NCBI GenBank assembly: GCA_002721815.1
Contig: PBLQ01000045.1
Coordinates: 170,896 to 234,895, forward strand
DNA: 64,000 nt
Origin: Myxococcales bacterium
Lineage (GTDB): Bacteria; Myxococcota; UBA727; GCA-2721815
Direction of reading: 5' to 3'
The position numbers were made by a program, and so were the translations under genes. Of the stretch, positions 18,509-27,899 are shown piece after piece (the first letter of the stretch is position 1; each line of letters starts with the position of its first letter). Under the pieces are notes generated by a model. It searched no databases, had not been told where the DNA came from, and was given only the letters and a program-made list of their open reading frames with translations.

Positions 18509-21500
18509 ATGGGCTTACTAAGAGCGTTTCTTATTTTTAGCTGTTTGTGGAGCATGGCCTGCCCCACGGCGCTCGAAGATCCCGATCCGCCGCCTAAAGA
18601 AAAAAAACAAAGCCCCACCACAACGCCAGATGCGTCCATCTTTGAAACAATGGATGCCGCCATCCGTCCTGCAAGTCCGGACGATGCGGGAACCATCTCA
18701 CGAGATGCGGGAGCTGATAGGGTTGTCGTTGATGGTGGGGTCATCAGCAGCCCCTTCGATGGAGGATCGACCGACCAAGACAGCGGTCTTTTTTCAGAAT
18801 CTGTAGATGCTCCCCTTCCCGCCGTTTCCGCTCTGCCCGATGCAGGAGATGGACCCATTGATTCCGGTGGTTCCTCTTTCAACACCATTGTGGACGCGGG
18901 CAATTCCGTTTCACAGGATATGGATGCCGGTGCATCTTCTTTCAACACCACTGCAGACGCGGGGCTTTTCGTGCCACAAACTTCGGATGCAGGCCTCCCA
19001 CCCATTGTGGATTGTCTCGGAAACCCAAACGGCACCGCTGTACTCGATTGCCATGAAACCTGCGCTGGAAACGCCTTTGTTGATCACTGTGGCACATGTG
19101 TTGGCGGTGGCACAGGCCTATTGGCCTGTGAGCAAGACTGTAACGAAGAATGGGGCGGTCATGCGTTTATAGATGCTTGCGGCACCTGTGTGGGAGGGGA
19201 AGACCTTCCTTGTCACCCTTCCCCCTTTGATGCCGGATACGATGCGGGCGCGCCCCAATCCCATACCGACGGTGGGCAATGGATTGATGCAGGGCCAACA
19301 TTCATGCTCGATGCTCCAGATGCGTCAGTAAACATTGATGCGGGTGCTCCCCAAAATTTTACCGACGCAGGGTTACCCCACCCCGATGCAGGATCACCTC
19401 TCACAACATTTGATGCGGGTGTCCCCTTCTTCGAGACAGACGCAGGCGTTGCTGTCGTTGACCAAGCCGCATGCCAGGAAGACTACTTCCATGATCATTT
19501 GGCAGGTTTGTTTCGACGAACCTGCGCCATGTGTCACACCATCGATGGGATCGCCGTGGACCAAGGGGCTTCTTTCGTACTTGCCTCGCCCTATGTAGGA
19601 AAAGAAAGTGAAATAGACGCTCTTAACTTCCAGGCGCTGCAAAACTTCCTCAATGCAGATGCCAACAATGCCTCTTTGCTTTGGCAAAAACCCACGAGCA
19701 CATTGAATCACGGTGGCGGAGAGCAAATTCAAGAAAATAGTGAGGCGGAGTTTGCTCTTTTAGACTTTGTGAATATGGTGTCCGATCAAATGGTCTGCGA
19801 GCCCTCAGACACCCCAGCCTTAACCACGAACGATCTGGTTCTCACCCATCATCCAGCCGCCCTTCGCTCTGCGGCATTGCTGCTTTCAGACACCCTCCCC
19901 ACACCTGAAGAAGTCGACGCCATTACCTCCGATCTTGATTCATTGGATCCTGCCCTCGACCGCATCATGAGCTCGCCCGCTTACGCTGAACGCATCGCCA
20001 TTATTTATGAAGATGCTTTGCTCACCAACACCTACCGCTCAAAAAATAATTCATTGGTATTACAAAAAGCGTGGGGACAACAAACAGACTCTCAAGGCAA
20101 CACCCGGGGTCGGTACCAATGGTACAAGGATTACGCCACCTACCCGCAAGAAAATGAACGGGACCTCTATCAAGAACTGGCCGGCCTCACGGGTCATGGG
20201 TTTTCCAGGTCAGCCAAAGAGCTGGTCAAACACGTGATCACAGAACAAAAAGACTTCGGAGAAATTCTTACCGCTGATTACACCATGATGAATATCTATT
20301 CAGCCCCCGTGTACGAGCGTGAAGATGCCTTCGATGGCGGCTACTTTGCCGACGAGAGCTATTGGGAAGAACGCGAGGCCGGGTTCCCCGGCTTAGATGG
20401 TGGCCCGGTGCCCATTCCCCCGATGCCTTCTGCCAATCGGTATTATTTTAAACCCGTGACCATCCCTGCGCCCGTGCCAACGGCCGGACTCCTTTCGGAT
20501 ATTAACTTTTTGGGCACTTGGCCCACCAATAAAGTGAATCTTAATCGGTCTCGATCGCGTGAGGTCCTCAAAACCTTTTTGAACACGGACATTCTCGCGC
20601 AAGTGAACCGGACCCCCGAAAGTTTTGCCGCTGATATTTCTAATCCCACCTATAACGATCCCACGTGCGTCTCCTGTCACCACTTAATGGATCCCATTGC
20701 CGGGGCCTTTCAAAACTGGCCTCGTTTTCAATTTCAAGCACTCTACGACCCGCTACATGAGAACGCACAAAGTCGATGGGCGGACACTGATCCTTTGGTT
20801 CAACTGCTGCCGCCAGGTTTGAGCCGCAGCCACCCAGTCCCGCCGGAACGTATGGACGACAGCTTGGTGTGGCTCGCTGAAAACTTGGTGGATGACCCGA
20901 GGTTTGCCGCTGCCACCGTACGCGTGATTTTCGAAGGTTTGTCAGGGCGCCCTGCCATGACCCAACCCAACATCGAAGACGAAGACTTCCTGCAGCAACA
21001 AAGGGCCTACCAGCTTCAACGCCAATACTTCGAAGAGCTAGAGGATGCATTTACCAACAGCGGGCGAGACTTAAACACCATGGTCAAAGCCATGATGAAA
21101 TCCCCTTTGTTGCGTGCCTCCCACTTCAACAATGACAACCCATACTTACACGAACATTTTGGACTCCACCGCATGCTCACCCCAGAAGGCCTAGAGCGAA
21201 AACTTTTAGCAACCACCGGACGAAAATGGCGCAATTATTTTGGTCGGGTTGAGCCAAACAACGAAGCTAATTATCATTGGGGTTTCGACACCGATCATCC
21301 TCACCAGTCCCTCCTTGTGGAGTTTCGTGAAAGCTGCGGCAACGGGGGTAATGGTTGCTATGCCAGGTGGTACGGACTTTTAGGCGGACAAAACATCACA
21401 CCGTCAGGGGGCAATTCCCGCAGATTGTCGGTAGAAAATGCCGTTTTTAATGGGGTGCTTCAACGCATGGCCGCCGAAATTCCTTGGCGTGTGGTTCCCC

Positions 21501-21964
21501 GTGATTTTGCCATCATCTCACAAACCAACGGACTTTTCGAAAGGGTCTTGTTCCCTTACGTCGATCTGGACACCCTTCCCACCGACGAAAACGGTGACGC
21601 GGATGTGGCAAATCAAAACGCCATTAAAGACAACCTGATCTACCTGGCCCAACACTTGTGGGGCCAAACGCTCGATGAACAAGACCCCGAAATCGCAGCC
21701 GCCTACGACCTGTTCGTCGCTGCGCTCGCGCTGCAAGGCCCCTATTTGGGATTGGGTGCCGGATTTTCTGCTTCGGTTGAACAGGATGAAATCGATTTCA
21801 AGGAAGCCTGGGAAGCCGCCAATGGCATCACCTCGCCGCAACGTCGAGAGGTGACCCATGATACGCATGGCACACTTCGTGCCTGGCGAATGGTCATTGA
21901 CTATTTTATATCCGACTATCATTTCCTGCATCAATCCGTTCCCCCCGAAGGAGGCGCGCCATGA
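18509..21964 (+). CDS. Large secreted diheme DUF1592/DUF1588-like protein with DAG linker
   Basis: An 1151-residue exported protein. It has a signal sequence with SMAC at about 16-19 (probable lipoprotein), then about 300 residues of disordered linker with 15 'DAG' tripeptides. Within it are two Cys-rich repeats of the 'NGTA..D.CG.C.GG' kind (DHCGTCVGG and DACGTCVGG). A cytochrome c motif CAMCH (339-343) follows. The rest resembles the DUF1592/DUF1588 proteins common in planctomycetes and myxobacteria, with a second motif CVSCHHLMDPIAGAF from residue 720. These proteins regularly sit before a DUF1501 protein, as here, with a four-base overlap. They are thought to act at the cell surface in polymer or metabolite oxidation; the substrate is unknown. 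Confidence 0.8.
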   Translation: MGLLRAFLIFSCLWSMACPTALEDPDPPPKEKKQSPTTTPDASIFETMDAAIRPASPDDAGTISRDAGADRVVVDGGVISSPFDGGSTDQDSGLFSESVDAPLPAVSALPDAGDGPIDSGGSSFNTIVDAGNSVSQDMDAGASSFNTTADAGLFVPQTSDAGLPPIVDCLGNPNGTAVLDCHETCAGNAFVDHCGTCVGGGTGLLACEQDCNEEWGGHAFIDACGTCVGGEDLPCHPSPFDAGYDAGAPQSHTDGGQWIDAGPTFMLDAPDASVNIDAGAPQNFTDAGLPHPDAGSPLTTFDAGVPFFETDAGVAVVDQAACQEDYFHDHLAGLFRRTCAMCHTIDGIAVDQGASFVLASPYVGKESEIDALNFQALQNFLNADANNASLLWQKPTSTLNHGGGEQIQENSEAEFALLDFVNMVSDQMVCEPSDTPALTTNDLVLTHHPAALRSAALLLSDTLPTPEEVDAITSDLDSLDPALDRIMSSPAYAERIAIIYEDALLTNTYRSKNNSLVLQKAWGQQTDSQGNTRGRYQWYKDYATYPQENERDLYQELAGLTGHGFSRSAKELVKHVITEQKDFGEILTADYTMMNIYSAPVYEREDAFDGGYFADESYWEEREAGFPGLDGGPVPIPPMPSANRYYFKPVTIPAPVPTAGLLSDINFLGTWPTNKVNLNRSRSREVLKTFLNTDILAQVNRTPESFAADISNPTYNDPTCVSCHHLMDPIAGAFQNWPRFQFQALYDPLHENAQSRWADTDPLVQLLPPGLSRSHPVPPERMDDSLVWLAENLVDDPRFAAATVRVIFEGLSGRPAMTQPNIEDEDFLQQQRAYQLQRQYFEELEDAFTNSGRDLNTMVKAMMKSPLLRASHFNNDNPYLHEHFGLHRMLTPEGLERKLLATTGRKWRNYFGRVEPNNEANYHWGFDTDHPHQSLLVEFRESCGNGGNGCYARWYGLLGGQNITPSGGNSRRLSVENAVFNGVLQRMAAEIPWRVVPRDFAIISQTNGLFERVLFPYVDLDTLPTDENGDADVANQNAIKDNLIYLAQHLWGQTLDEQDPEIAAAYDLFVAALALQGPYLGLGAGFSASVEQDEIDFKEAWEAANGITSPQRREVTHDTHGTLRAWRMVIDYFISDYHFLHQSVPPEGGAP

Positions 21965-23298
21965 AACGTCGGGACTTTTTAAAAGCCAGCGCCGCGCTCA
22001 CGGGAACTTTGATGCTCCCCCGTCATGTGCGCGCCAACACCCCCACACCCTTGTGGCTCCATTTACATGCGGGTGGGGGCTGGGATCCCACACTGCTGTG
22101 CGATCCTTATCCCGAGGTGAACAACATTGCTTTTTCACGCCAGCTCACATCCACCACCGTGGCCGGCGAGCAAATTGCCTACGCCGGACTAAGTGGGAAT
22201 GACACCAGTATCCCCAAGGACACGGGTTATGGATTTGGAGACTTTTTTGAAACCTACAAAGACCAAATGTTGGTGTTGAATGGCGTCAACCCACAAACCG
22301 CAGGCCACTTTTCGGGCGCGCGTTTCGCGGCCAGTGGCAAACTCGACGCGGGCTACCCTTCTATCTTCGCATTGGCCGCTGCCTTGGGAGGTGCAGATAA
22401 AGCCATGGCTTATATTGTTGGCGCCAATGGGTCCTATTCAGTCACAGGGGGGCATGTGGCGGAAACCCGGTTGAGCAACAGCCAATTTCTCGATGATGCC
22501 ATCAACCCCAACAGCTTGTTTCACAATACCCAAACCATGTACCGCGACGATGAATACGCCCTCCTCAACGCAGCAAAAGCAGCCAGACTGCAAAGACTCA
22601 TGGCCACCGAACCCAACCTGGAGCGCCAAAAAGCCATGACGCAGTTTTCCAATGCCCGCTCGGGCACACCCCTGCTTCAAAGTGTCACCGCGGCTTTGGC
22701 TGAAGGGCCGCAGGTCAGTCGCCCCGGTCAAAACAACAACAATCGCTTGGCGCTCAATCTGTTCGATGATGGACTGCGTGCATTGATTGGATATGATATG
22801 GGCCTGACCGTCGCTGCGACTCTCAATGCCAGCGTCTTTGACACCCACGGCAGTCATGATTCATTGCACCCCAATGGATTACAAAACTTATTGATGGCAG
22901 TGGACTGGCTCATGCAAGAAGCGCAGCTGCGCAGCCTCCCCATGGTGGTGGTGATCACGTCTGAATTCGGACGTACCGCCAGTTATAATGTGGCGGACGG
23001 TAAAGATCATTGGCCCAATACGTCTTGGATGATGTTGCAAACCAGCGATCTCAATTTGTTTCAAGGGGGCCGCACCATTGGTTCCAGCACCTTTGACAGC
23101 GCCACCTGGAAGATTCACAGCAACAAGATCGATCCTGCCACGTTGCTGCCCACAAATGACGATGACGAGAACGGCATCTACCTCACGCCAGATCTCATTC
23201 ATTTAAGCCTTAGGGATATGATGGGAATTACGCCAACGGATTTCGCCACCCACCTCTACAGAATTGATGGGGCACCTTTGACAGGCTTTTTGCTCTAA
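21961..23298 (+). CDS. Tat-exported DUF1501 protein
   Basis: A 445-residue protein with a twin-arginine signal (KRRDFLKASAALTG) cleaved near HVRA, then a DUF1501 domain: PLWLHLHAGGGWDPT, GVNPQTAGHFSGARFAASG, VFDTHGSHDSLHPNGLQNLLMAVDWLM and SEFGRTASYNVADGKDHWPNTSW. DUF1501 belongs to the alkaline-phosphatase/sulfatase-like superfamily, and the paired Asp, His and Glu residues in these motifs probably bind metal. The start overlaps the diheme partner's stop by ATGA, so the two are made together and are probably exported as a functional pair. The enzymatic activity of the family is not established to my knowledge. It converges with the minus-strand DAG lipoprotein, overlapping by four bases. Confidence 0.85.
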   Translation: MKRRDFLKASAALTGTLMLPRHVRANTPTPLWLHLHAGGGWDPTLLCDPYPEVNNIAFSRQLTSTTVAGEQIAYAGLSGNDTSIPKDTGYGFGDFFETYKDQMLVLNGVNPQTAGHFSGARFAASGKLDAGYPSIFALAAALGGADKAMAYIVGANGSYSVTGGHVAETRLSNSQFLDDAINPNSLFHNTQTMYRDDEYALLNAAKAARLQRLMATEPNLERQKAMTQFSNARSGTPLLQSVTAALAEGPQVSRPGQNNNNRLALNLFDDGLRALIGYDMGLTVAATLNASVFDTHGSHDSLHPNGLQNLLMAVDWLMQEAQLRSLPMVVVITSEFGRTASYNVADGKDHWPNTSWMMLQTSDLNLFQGGRTIGSSTFDSATWKIHSNKIDPATLLPTNDDDENGIYLTPDLIHLSLRDMMGITPTDFATHLYRIDGAPLTGFLL

Positions 23299-24446
23299 GG
23301 CTCTGCGCACTGCCAATTGCCGGTAAAATTGTGGTATTCCTGGACCAACAAGTCGCCATTGCTCTGCCAGTTGAGATAGCCCAGCTCCCAAAAATCAAGA
23401 TTGGCATCCATGTCTCTTTCGTAAGTATTGTAATGAACGCCATTCACATAAAGCTTCACACGGGCTTCGACCACTTCGCCCTCATCGGTATTGGGACAAT
23501 TGGTTGAATCTTTGCGATGAATGGCCACAGCGTAAGCCCCCTGGCTGGGTGCCTCCAAGGAAATAATCTCGGGCCCATCGCCACAGGAATCTTCCATGAG
23601 CATTTGAGGATTCGCCGCTGCATCCCCATCACTGCCGCTCCAAGAGACACCATCTAGACAGGTTTGCGGGTAACACGTGTAAGGAGAACACCAACCTTCT
23701 TGGGCGCGTTTAAAATAAAGATCAAAATTGTTTTGGCCACCGCCCCAAGTAAGCTCTAGCACAATTCCGGAAAGCGGTTCACATACCAAGGTGGTCCCAT
23801 CATTACTCTGTCCGCAATACTCGGCCTGAGAAATGAAACACGCGTCAGAAACCATCCCTTCTGTGGTGCAGGGCTCTTCGCACCGTCCATCAATGCATAA
23901 CAAACCAGAAGTACAGACCGCCCCGTCACCACAAGCCTCGTGCCAATCAACAATGACTGGTGGGGTGCCAGCATCCACATCGACACCCCCATCTGACGCA
24001 AATCCAACGTTCCCTGAGTCCGCCAGCGTCACGCCACTGTCCGTTGACACAGAACCTGCATCCAAGTCTTCATCAAAGGACAGGTGGGCATCGGGACGCT
24101 CCAGAAAAAGACCCGCATCGGAAGGCGCTAAGTCGGCGCCGGCATCGGTCATGACGGCAGTGGCCTCACCAGAATCTGGGACCTCACCAACGCCCGCATC
24201 AACAATAACCGTCACACCGGCATCCCCTGGGCCGGGTACGCTCGGGTCGGAAGTGTCTTGTACGCAGAGCTCTTCCACACAGATCAAACCATCGTTGCAA
24301 ACTTGATCGTCATTGCAGGGCCCACCTTCGGCACCGGATTCAATAGGCTTCGATGGGTTAGGTGGGGGCTGGGTTCGTTCGGGCAAGTCACAACCACTCA
24401 CCGCAAAAGACAAAAATAAAAGATATGAAATCTTCCGTCGCATCAT
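23295..24446 (-). CDS. DAG-linker lipoprotein with Cys-rich domains
   Basis: A 383-residue lipoprotein. The ATG at 24446 is preferred, as it gives a normal signal (MMRRKISYLLFLSFAVSGC) with GAGG just upstream. Order: lipobox, proline-rich stretch, a small Cys module (GPCNDDQVCNDGLICVEELC), a linker with six DAG tripeptides, a second Cys module (CGDGAVCTSGLLCIDGRC), then a C-terminal beta-rich domain (about 240-383) containing LELTWGGGQNNFDLYF and YAVAIHRKDS. That domain resembles the pre-peptidase or DUF-type beta-sandwich seen in myxobacterial surface proteins. It is probably an outer-membrane surface protein. No enzymatic motif was found. Confidence 0.75.
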   Translation of the reverse strand: MMRRKISYLLFLSFAVSGCDLPERTQPPPNPSKPIESGAEGGPCNDDQVCNDGLICVEELCVQDTSDPSVPGPGDAGVTVIVDAGVGEVPDSGEATAVMTDAGADLAPSDAGLFLERPDAHLSFDEDLDAGSVSTDSGVTLADSGNVGFASDGGVDVDAGTPPVIVDWHEACGDGAVCTSGLLCIDGRCEEPCTTEGMVSDACFISQAEYCGQSNDGTTLVCEPLSGIVLELTWGGGQNNFDLYFKRAQEGWCSPYTCYPQTCLDGVSWSGSDGDAAANPQMLMEDSCGDGPEIISLEAPSQGAYAVAIHRKDSTNCPNTDEGEVVEARVKLYVNGVHYNTYERDMDANLDFWELGYLNWQSNGDLLVQEYHNFTGNWQCAEP

Positions 24447-24512
24447 CAATCCTCGTGATTCCTTCCTCAAAGGATAAACCCCCTCCACATCATCTTGCAA
24501 GAATGTGGCGCC

Positions 24513-24734
24513 TTATCCCTCTTCGTTCCGTTGACACTGGGTCTCAACGCATATTTTGAGTTCTTTGGCGCGTTTTTCTTCAGAGCAACCCCGTTGCCGT
24601 CGAACCTCTCTCGCACAAAAGCTTTCGGTCACCGATTCGCAAATGGTGTAACATTCCTCATAGGAAGTGCGCTGGCCACCAGTGGTAGCGCATCCCCAAA
24701 TAAAAATGAGCCATAAACAGATTCCTTTTTTCAT
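24513..24734 (-). CDS. Small Cys-rich lipoprotein
   Basis: A 73-residue product: signal MKKGICLWLIFIWGC with a good lipobox, then about 58 charged residues with cysteines in a CYTIC...FC...GC...C...C pattern that could form disulfides. TTGGAG lies 6 bases before the ATG. It begins 18 bases after the DUF922-like protease gene on the same strand, so the two are probably one transcript. Function unknown; perhaps a partner or inhibitor of the protease, which is only inference from adjacency. Confidence 0.65.
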   Translation of the reverse strand: MKKGICLWLIFIWGCATTGGQRTSYEECYTICESVTESFCAREVRRQRGCSEEKRAKELKICVETQCQRNEEG

Positions 24735-24752
24735 GTGTACTCCAAAATAGGG

Positions 24753-25388
24753 TTAACGCGGGCGACAGGTTTCCAAGACACCGCCCTGGGTTTGACCGTG
24801 ACGTGTCTCTTCATCGTAATCGATTTGTCTTTGCTGCAAGTGGTTAAAATGCTTTTTGTACACTTGTTCCACTTTCCATTTCAATTCTTTCCACGCCGCA
24901 TCACAAATAACCGCACAGTCGGCCCCCTTTTTTTTCACAGTGGTCGATGCAACCTGTTCTAAGTGTTTTTGAATGTTGTCCACTCCCGAATGACAAATCT
25001 TTACATGACCGTCTTCGTGGTACCGAGTGGCTTTAAGAAAACGCTCCCATTTATTTTTGCAATCTCTTGAAGCCTGAGATTCCTCCACCCATTTCGGCAT
25101 GGTGATCTCCACTTCTTTGTGCAGTTGAATCTTTTGGAGTTGGGCCCGGCATGTACATTCTTCGGCATTCCACTTCATCTGCTTTTCGCCTTTTAACTCC
25201 AACCGAACCCGGCAAAGGGTCATGGCGGCCCCACGATGCCCCCATGAATCCTTAGGTCCAACAGGATTGTCCTTTAAATCAAACATGAGGGCTTGGGTGG
25301 TCTCCCCCCGCACCGGATACGTTTTGATGGGCACAGTTTTGCACCCCAAAAACAAAAAAACGATCAGGGTTCCAATCACCAAACGCAT
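24753..25388 (-). CDS. DUF922-like secreted Zn-metalloprotease candidate (lipoprotein)
   Basis: A 211-residue lipoprotein from the ATG at 25388 (signal MRLVIGTLIVFLFLGC). Longer in-frame starts would add an unlikely N terminus. The core contains the zinc-protease motif HEDGH at 124-128 inside RYHEDGHVKICHSG, and near the C terminus YDEETRHGQTQGG. Both are hallmarks of the DUF922 family of predicted secreted Zn-dependent proteases. Several extra cysteines (CRVRL, CTC, RDCKNKW, CAVIC) suggest disulfides. A small Cys-rich lipoprotein gene follows by 18 bases. The 290-base gap upstream is shared with the divergent cyclase gene and must hold both promoters; no clear hexamers were identified. Confidence 0.75.
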   Translation of the reverse strand: MRLVIGTLIVFLFLGCKTVPIKTYPVRGETTQALMFDLKDNPVGPKDSWGHRGAAMTLCRVRLELKGEKQMKWNAEECTCRAQLQKIQLHKEVEITMPKWVEESQASRDCKNKWERFLKATRYHEDGHVKICHSGVDNIQKHLEQVASTTVKKKGADCAVICDAAWKELKWKVEQVYKKHFNHLQQRQIDYDEETRHGQTQGGVLETCRPR

Positions 25389-25678
25389 GGTCGACACCCA
25401 GAACAATGGACTCCCTTTCAGCCACGCAACAACAGGCCCCGGCTCGCGCATCCCAGGCCAACCCGGTGGGCAGTTTCAAGGATGCATGGCCGGATCATGC
25501 CAAGAAACCTCAAGAGGAGCAAGAAAAGGCCAAAGTGTGGGCTGGTTGTAAACCACTGTTATTTTTATATTAACCTCAAATTTCAGCCCACCAAAGCAGC
25601 CTCAAACCGTCAGATGGGAGCGTATCAAATCTTTCCATAAAGAGGATGAATGGTTTAGAAGAAACGAAAGGAAAGAAC

Positions 25679-26989
25679 ATGTCTCAAGAAGCTTCAGGTC
25701 TGAACAAGTGGTTGGATTTTGTTTGGCGTCCCGGCGAGGTCCCCATCACACGCGCGCGGTATCAAAATGCAGGCATATTGCGTCTGTTCGTGGCCTTGCC
25801 GCTCACCATGGTGCCCACCAATTACCTGATTCGGAGCGCGGGCCGTGCGGGCTGGAATTTAGACGGTGCCCAAAACATCCTCCAAGCGCATTTTATCGCC
25901 ACCATGATTTATTGTTTCTCGGCTTTGGCGCTCATTATTGTTGCCAGCCGCGACACGCCTTTGCGCAGAAAGATGTGGCATGGTCTCAACGTGGTGGCCA
26001 TTTGCTGTGAAATCGTGACCGTGGAGGCCTTTTTGCTGGGGCATGGCTCTCTCATTTGTTACAGCGTCGCCTTTTACCCAGTCATTGTGGCACTCTACCG
26101 ATCGCTCTTCGATTATTTCACGGCGGTCTTGGCGTTGGTATTGTGCATTGGCGCCTTCGTTTTGGGTGGCGTTGCCGAAGTGCACGAATGGGTTCCACTG
26201 ACCCCCTTAATGGCTGGACCCAGTACGCACCCCTTGTGGAATGATCAATCCCAGTGGGCCAACGTCCTTTTCTCCGTCCCTCTCACCTGTGTGCTCACCT
26301 TTTGGGTGGTTAACTATGCGGTCAACCAGAACGCGCGACTGCACAGCTACATCACCCGTTCGGTCTTACAACGCTATCTGCCTCCTGCCTTGGTGGACAA
26401 GGCCGCCAGCGGTGCGCTGAGTCTCGATAACCCTGCCCAAAGAAGCACCCTCACCGTCATGTTCACTGACATCGTGGGCTTCACCGCATTGAGCGAAAAG
26501 CTTGGCCCCGAAGCCTTAGGCGATCTGTTAGGGCAGTTGCTGGGAGAAGTGGCCGATCTGTCCATGAAGCACGGTGCCACCGTGGATAAATTCATTGGCG
26601 ATTGCGTGATGGTAGTCTTTGGCGCTCCTGAACCCATGCCGCCACAAGAGCAAGCCACCAGATGTGTGAACCTTGCATTGGCCATCCATGAACGCATTAA
26701 AAGTGTGGGAGGCAGTCACGATTTGCATGCCAGAACGGGCATCAATACGGGTGAAGTGGTGGTGGGGAACTTTGGTTCTATGGCCCGCTCCGACTACACT
26801 GTTTTGGGGCCCACCGTGAATGTGGCCGCACGACTCGAAAGTCACAGTGAACCCGATTGCATTCTCATCGGCCCAAAAACAGCAGAGGCCGTTCGAGATC
26901 ATTTCGAGCTCGAAGCGGCTGGTCCACTCAACCTAAAAGGTGTTTCACATCCGGTGGAAAGCTTTTTTGTGATCGGCAAGAAACGCTGA
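25679..26989 (+). CDS. Membrane-bound class III adenylate cyclase
   Basis: A 436-residue protein from the ATG at 25679 (GAAAGGAAAG upstream; an ATG at 25646 has a worse site). About six membrane segments fill residues 25-230. A short linker of the HAMP-less type follows, then the class III cyclase domain (about 250-435): VMFTDIVGFTALSEKLG with the metal Asp, KFIGDCVMVVFGAPEP with the second metal Asp, HARTGINTGEVVVGNFGS, and the transition-state Asn/Arg helix YTVLGPTVNVAARLESH. All catalytic residues appear present, so it should make cAMP from ATP in response to a membrane signal. It stands alone between divergent and convergent neighbours. Confidence 0.9.
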   Translation: MSQEASGLNKWLDFVWRPGEVPITRARYQNAGILRLFVALPLTMVPTNYLIRSAGRAGWNLDGAQNILQAHFIATMIYCFSALALIIVASRDTPLRRKMWHGLNVVAICCEIVTVEAFLLGHGSLICYSVAFYPVIVALYRSLFDYFTAVLALVLCIGAFVLGGVAEVHEWVPLTPLMAGPSTHPLWNDQSQWANVLFSVPLTCVLTFWVVNYAVNQNARLHSYITRSVLQRYLPPALVDKAASGALSLDNPAQRSTLTVMFTDIVGFTALSEKLGPEALGDLLGQLLGEVADLSMKHGATVDKFIGDCVMVVFGAPEPMPPQEQATRCVNLALAIHERIKSVGGSHDLHARTGINTGEVVVGNFGSMARSDYTVLGPTVNVAARLESHSEPDCILIGPKTAEAVRDHFELEAAGPLNLKGVSHPVESFFVIGKKR

Positions 26990-27014
26990 TTTTCCGCGAC
27001 ACGGTAGGTTCAAC

Positions 27015-27707
27015 CTACTCCAAATTCTTTGCCCCAATAAAACCATTGGGCGGGATGGCTTGGGCATTGGGTAAAACCACATCGCTGAAAAAATAAGCTT
27101 CGATGCGTTCCAAAGAGTTGTCATCATCCCAATAATCAGCGGTCAAAGCCATGTCGCAATAACATCGCGTTAATGGGGTGTCCTCGGTGAGGCCCACCGG
27201 TGACACCCTTACATTCAGCGTTTGATTTGATGCTTGCTCTTGCATCATGAAATTAAATTGAGTGATGCCACAATTCACGTCAAACAGTGTCACGGTGAGA
27301 TCGATGCGCGACCCATTTACCGTAGCATCCACCCGCCCCGTGGCATCACCAAAGCCCGCATCTGGCTCTTCGAGTGTCACACAAATAGATTCCATGTTCA
27401 CACTGACACCATCGCTTTCCGCCACCCCACTGTCTGCCGCCTGGGTCATATCCGATTGCCCAGCATCGGTGTTTTGACCGGCATCCATAGCCCCAGTCGT
27501 GGGCGAATTGCCCGCATCAACCAATAGGTTAGGCGCAGCCGTCCCTGCATCCATGTCACCGCTTGGAAGTTCCTCTGGCGGGTCCTGTTGATTGCCCTCT
27601 CCTTCTTGAGATGTGGGGCAACCCGATATTGAAACGCCGATTGTCAGAGCCATCATGACCCCCAGAGAGCTCATGCGCTTAGACTTTTTAAAGGGTGAAA
27701 TGTGCAT
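27015..27707 (-). CDS. DAG-linker lipoprotein of unknown function
   Basis: A 230-residue lipoprotein: basic N terminus, hydrophobic stretch, lipobox SISGC (Cys30), a linker with five DAG tripeptides, then a C-terminal domain of about 120 residues. That domain has regular beta-type alternation (GSRIDLTVTLFDVNCGITQFNFMM is one stretch, with VNCG and CYCDM cysteines). I do not recognise it. It is probably at the cell surface. It converges with the adenylate cyclase gene and diverges from alkB across 192 bases. Confidence 0.65.
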   Translation of the reverse strand: MHISPFKKSKRMSSLGVMMALTIGVSISGCPTSQEGEGNQQDPPEELPSGDMDAGTAAPNLLVDAGNSPTTGAMDAGQNTDAGQSDMTQAADSGVAESDGVSVNMESICVTLEEPDAGFGDATGRVDATVNGSRIDLTVTLFDVNCGITQFNFMMQEQASNQTLNVRVSPVGLTEDTPLTRCYCDMALTADYWDDDNSLERIEAYFFSDVVLPNAQAIPPNGFIGAKNLE

Positions 27708-27899
27708 CGCGTTGAAACCTCATTTGTGGCCCAGCCTTACTGGATGAGCAACTCAGGGGGTTTTAACCCATTTCTGGCCTCATCGCCAGCTTGACCTTCG
27801 GGGACCACATTGCACCTGACGTGGGTCAAATAACCGATAAAACATTGGTTTCGCTGACCTAGGATTGCTACAATTTCCCCAGTTCCCCTACAGAGGTTT

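Noticed and set aside
18301..19035. 244-codon open frame on the minus strand
   Set aside because: It is the antisense of the redoxin end and of the DAG linker of the gene at 18509. Its long length comes from the low-complexity Asp-Ala-Gly codons; it has no domain and no sensible N terminus.
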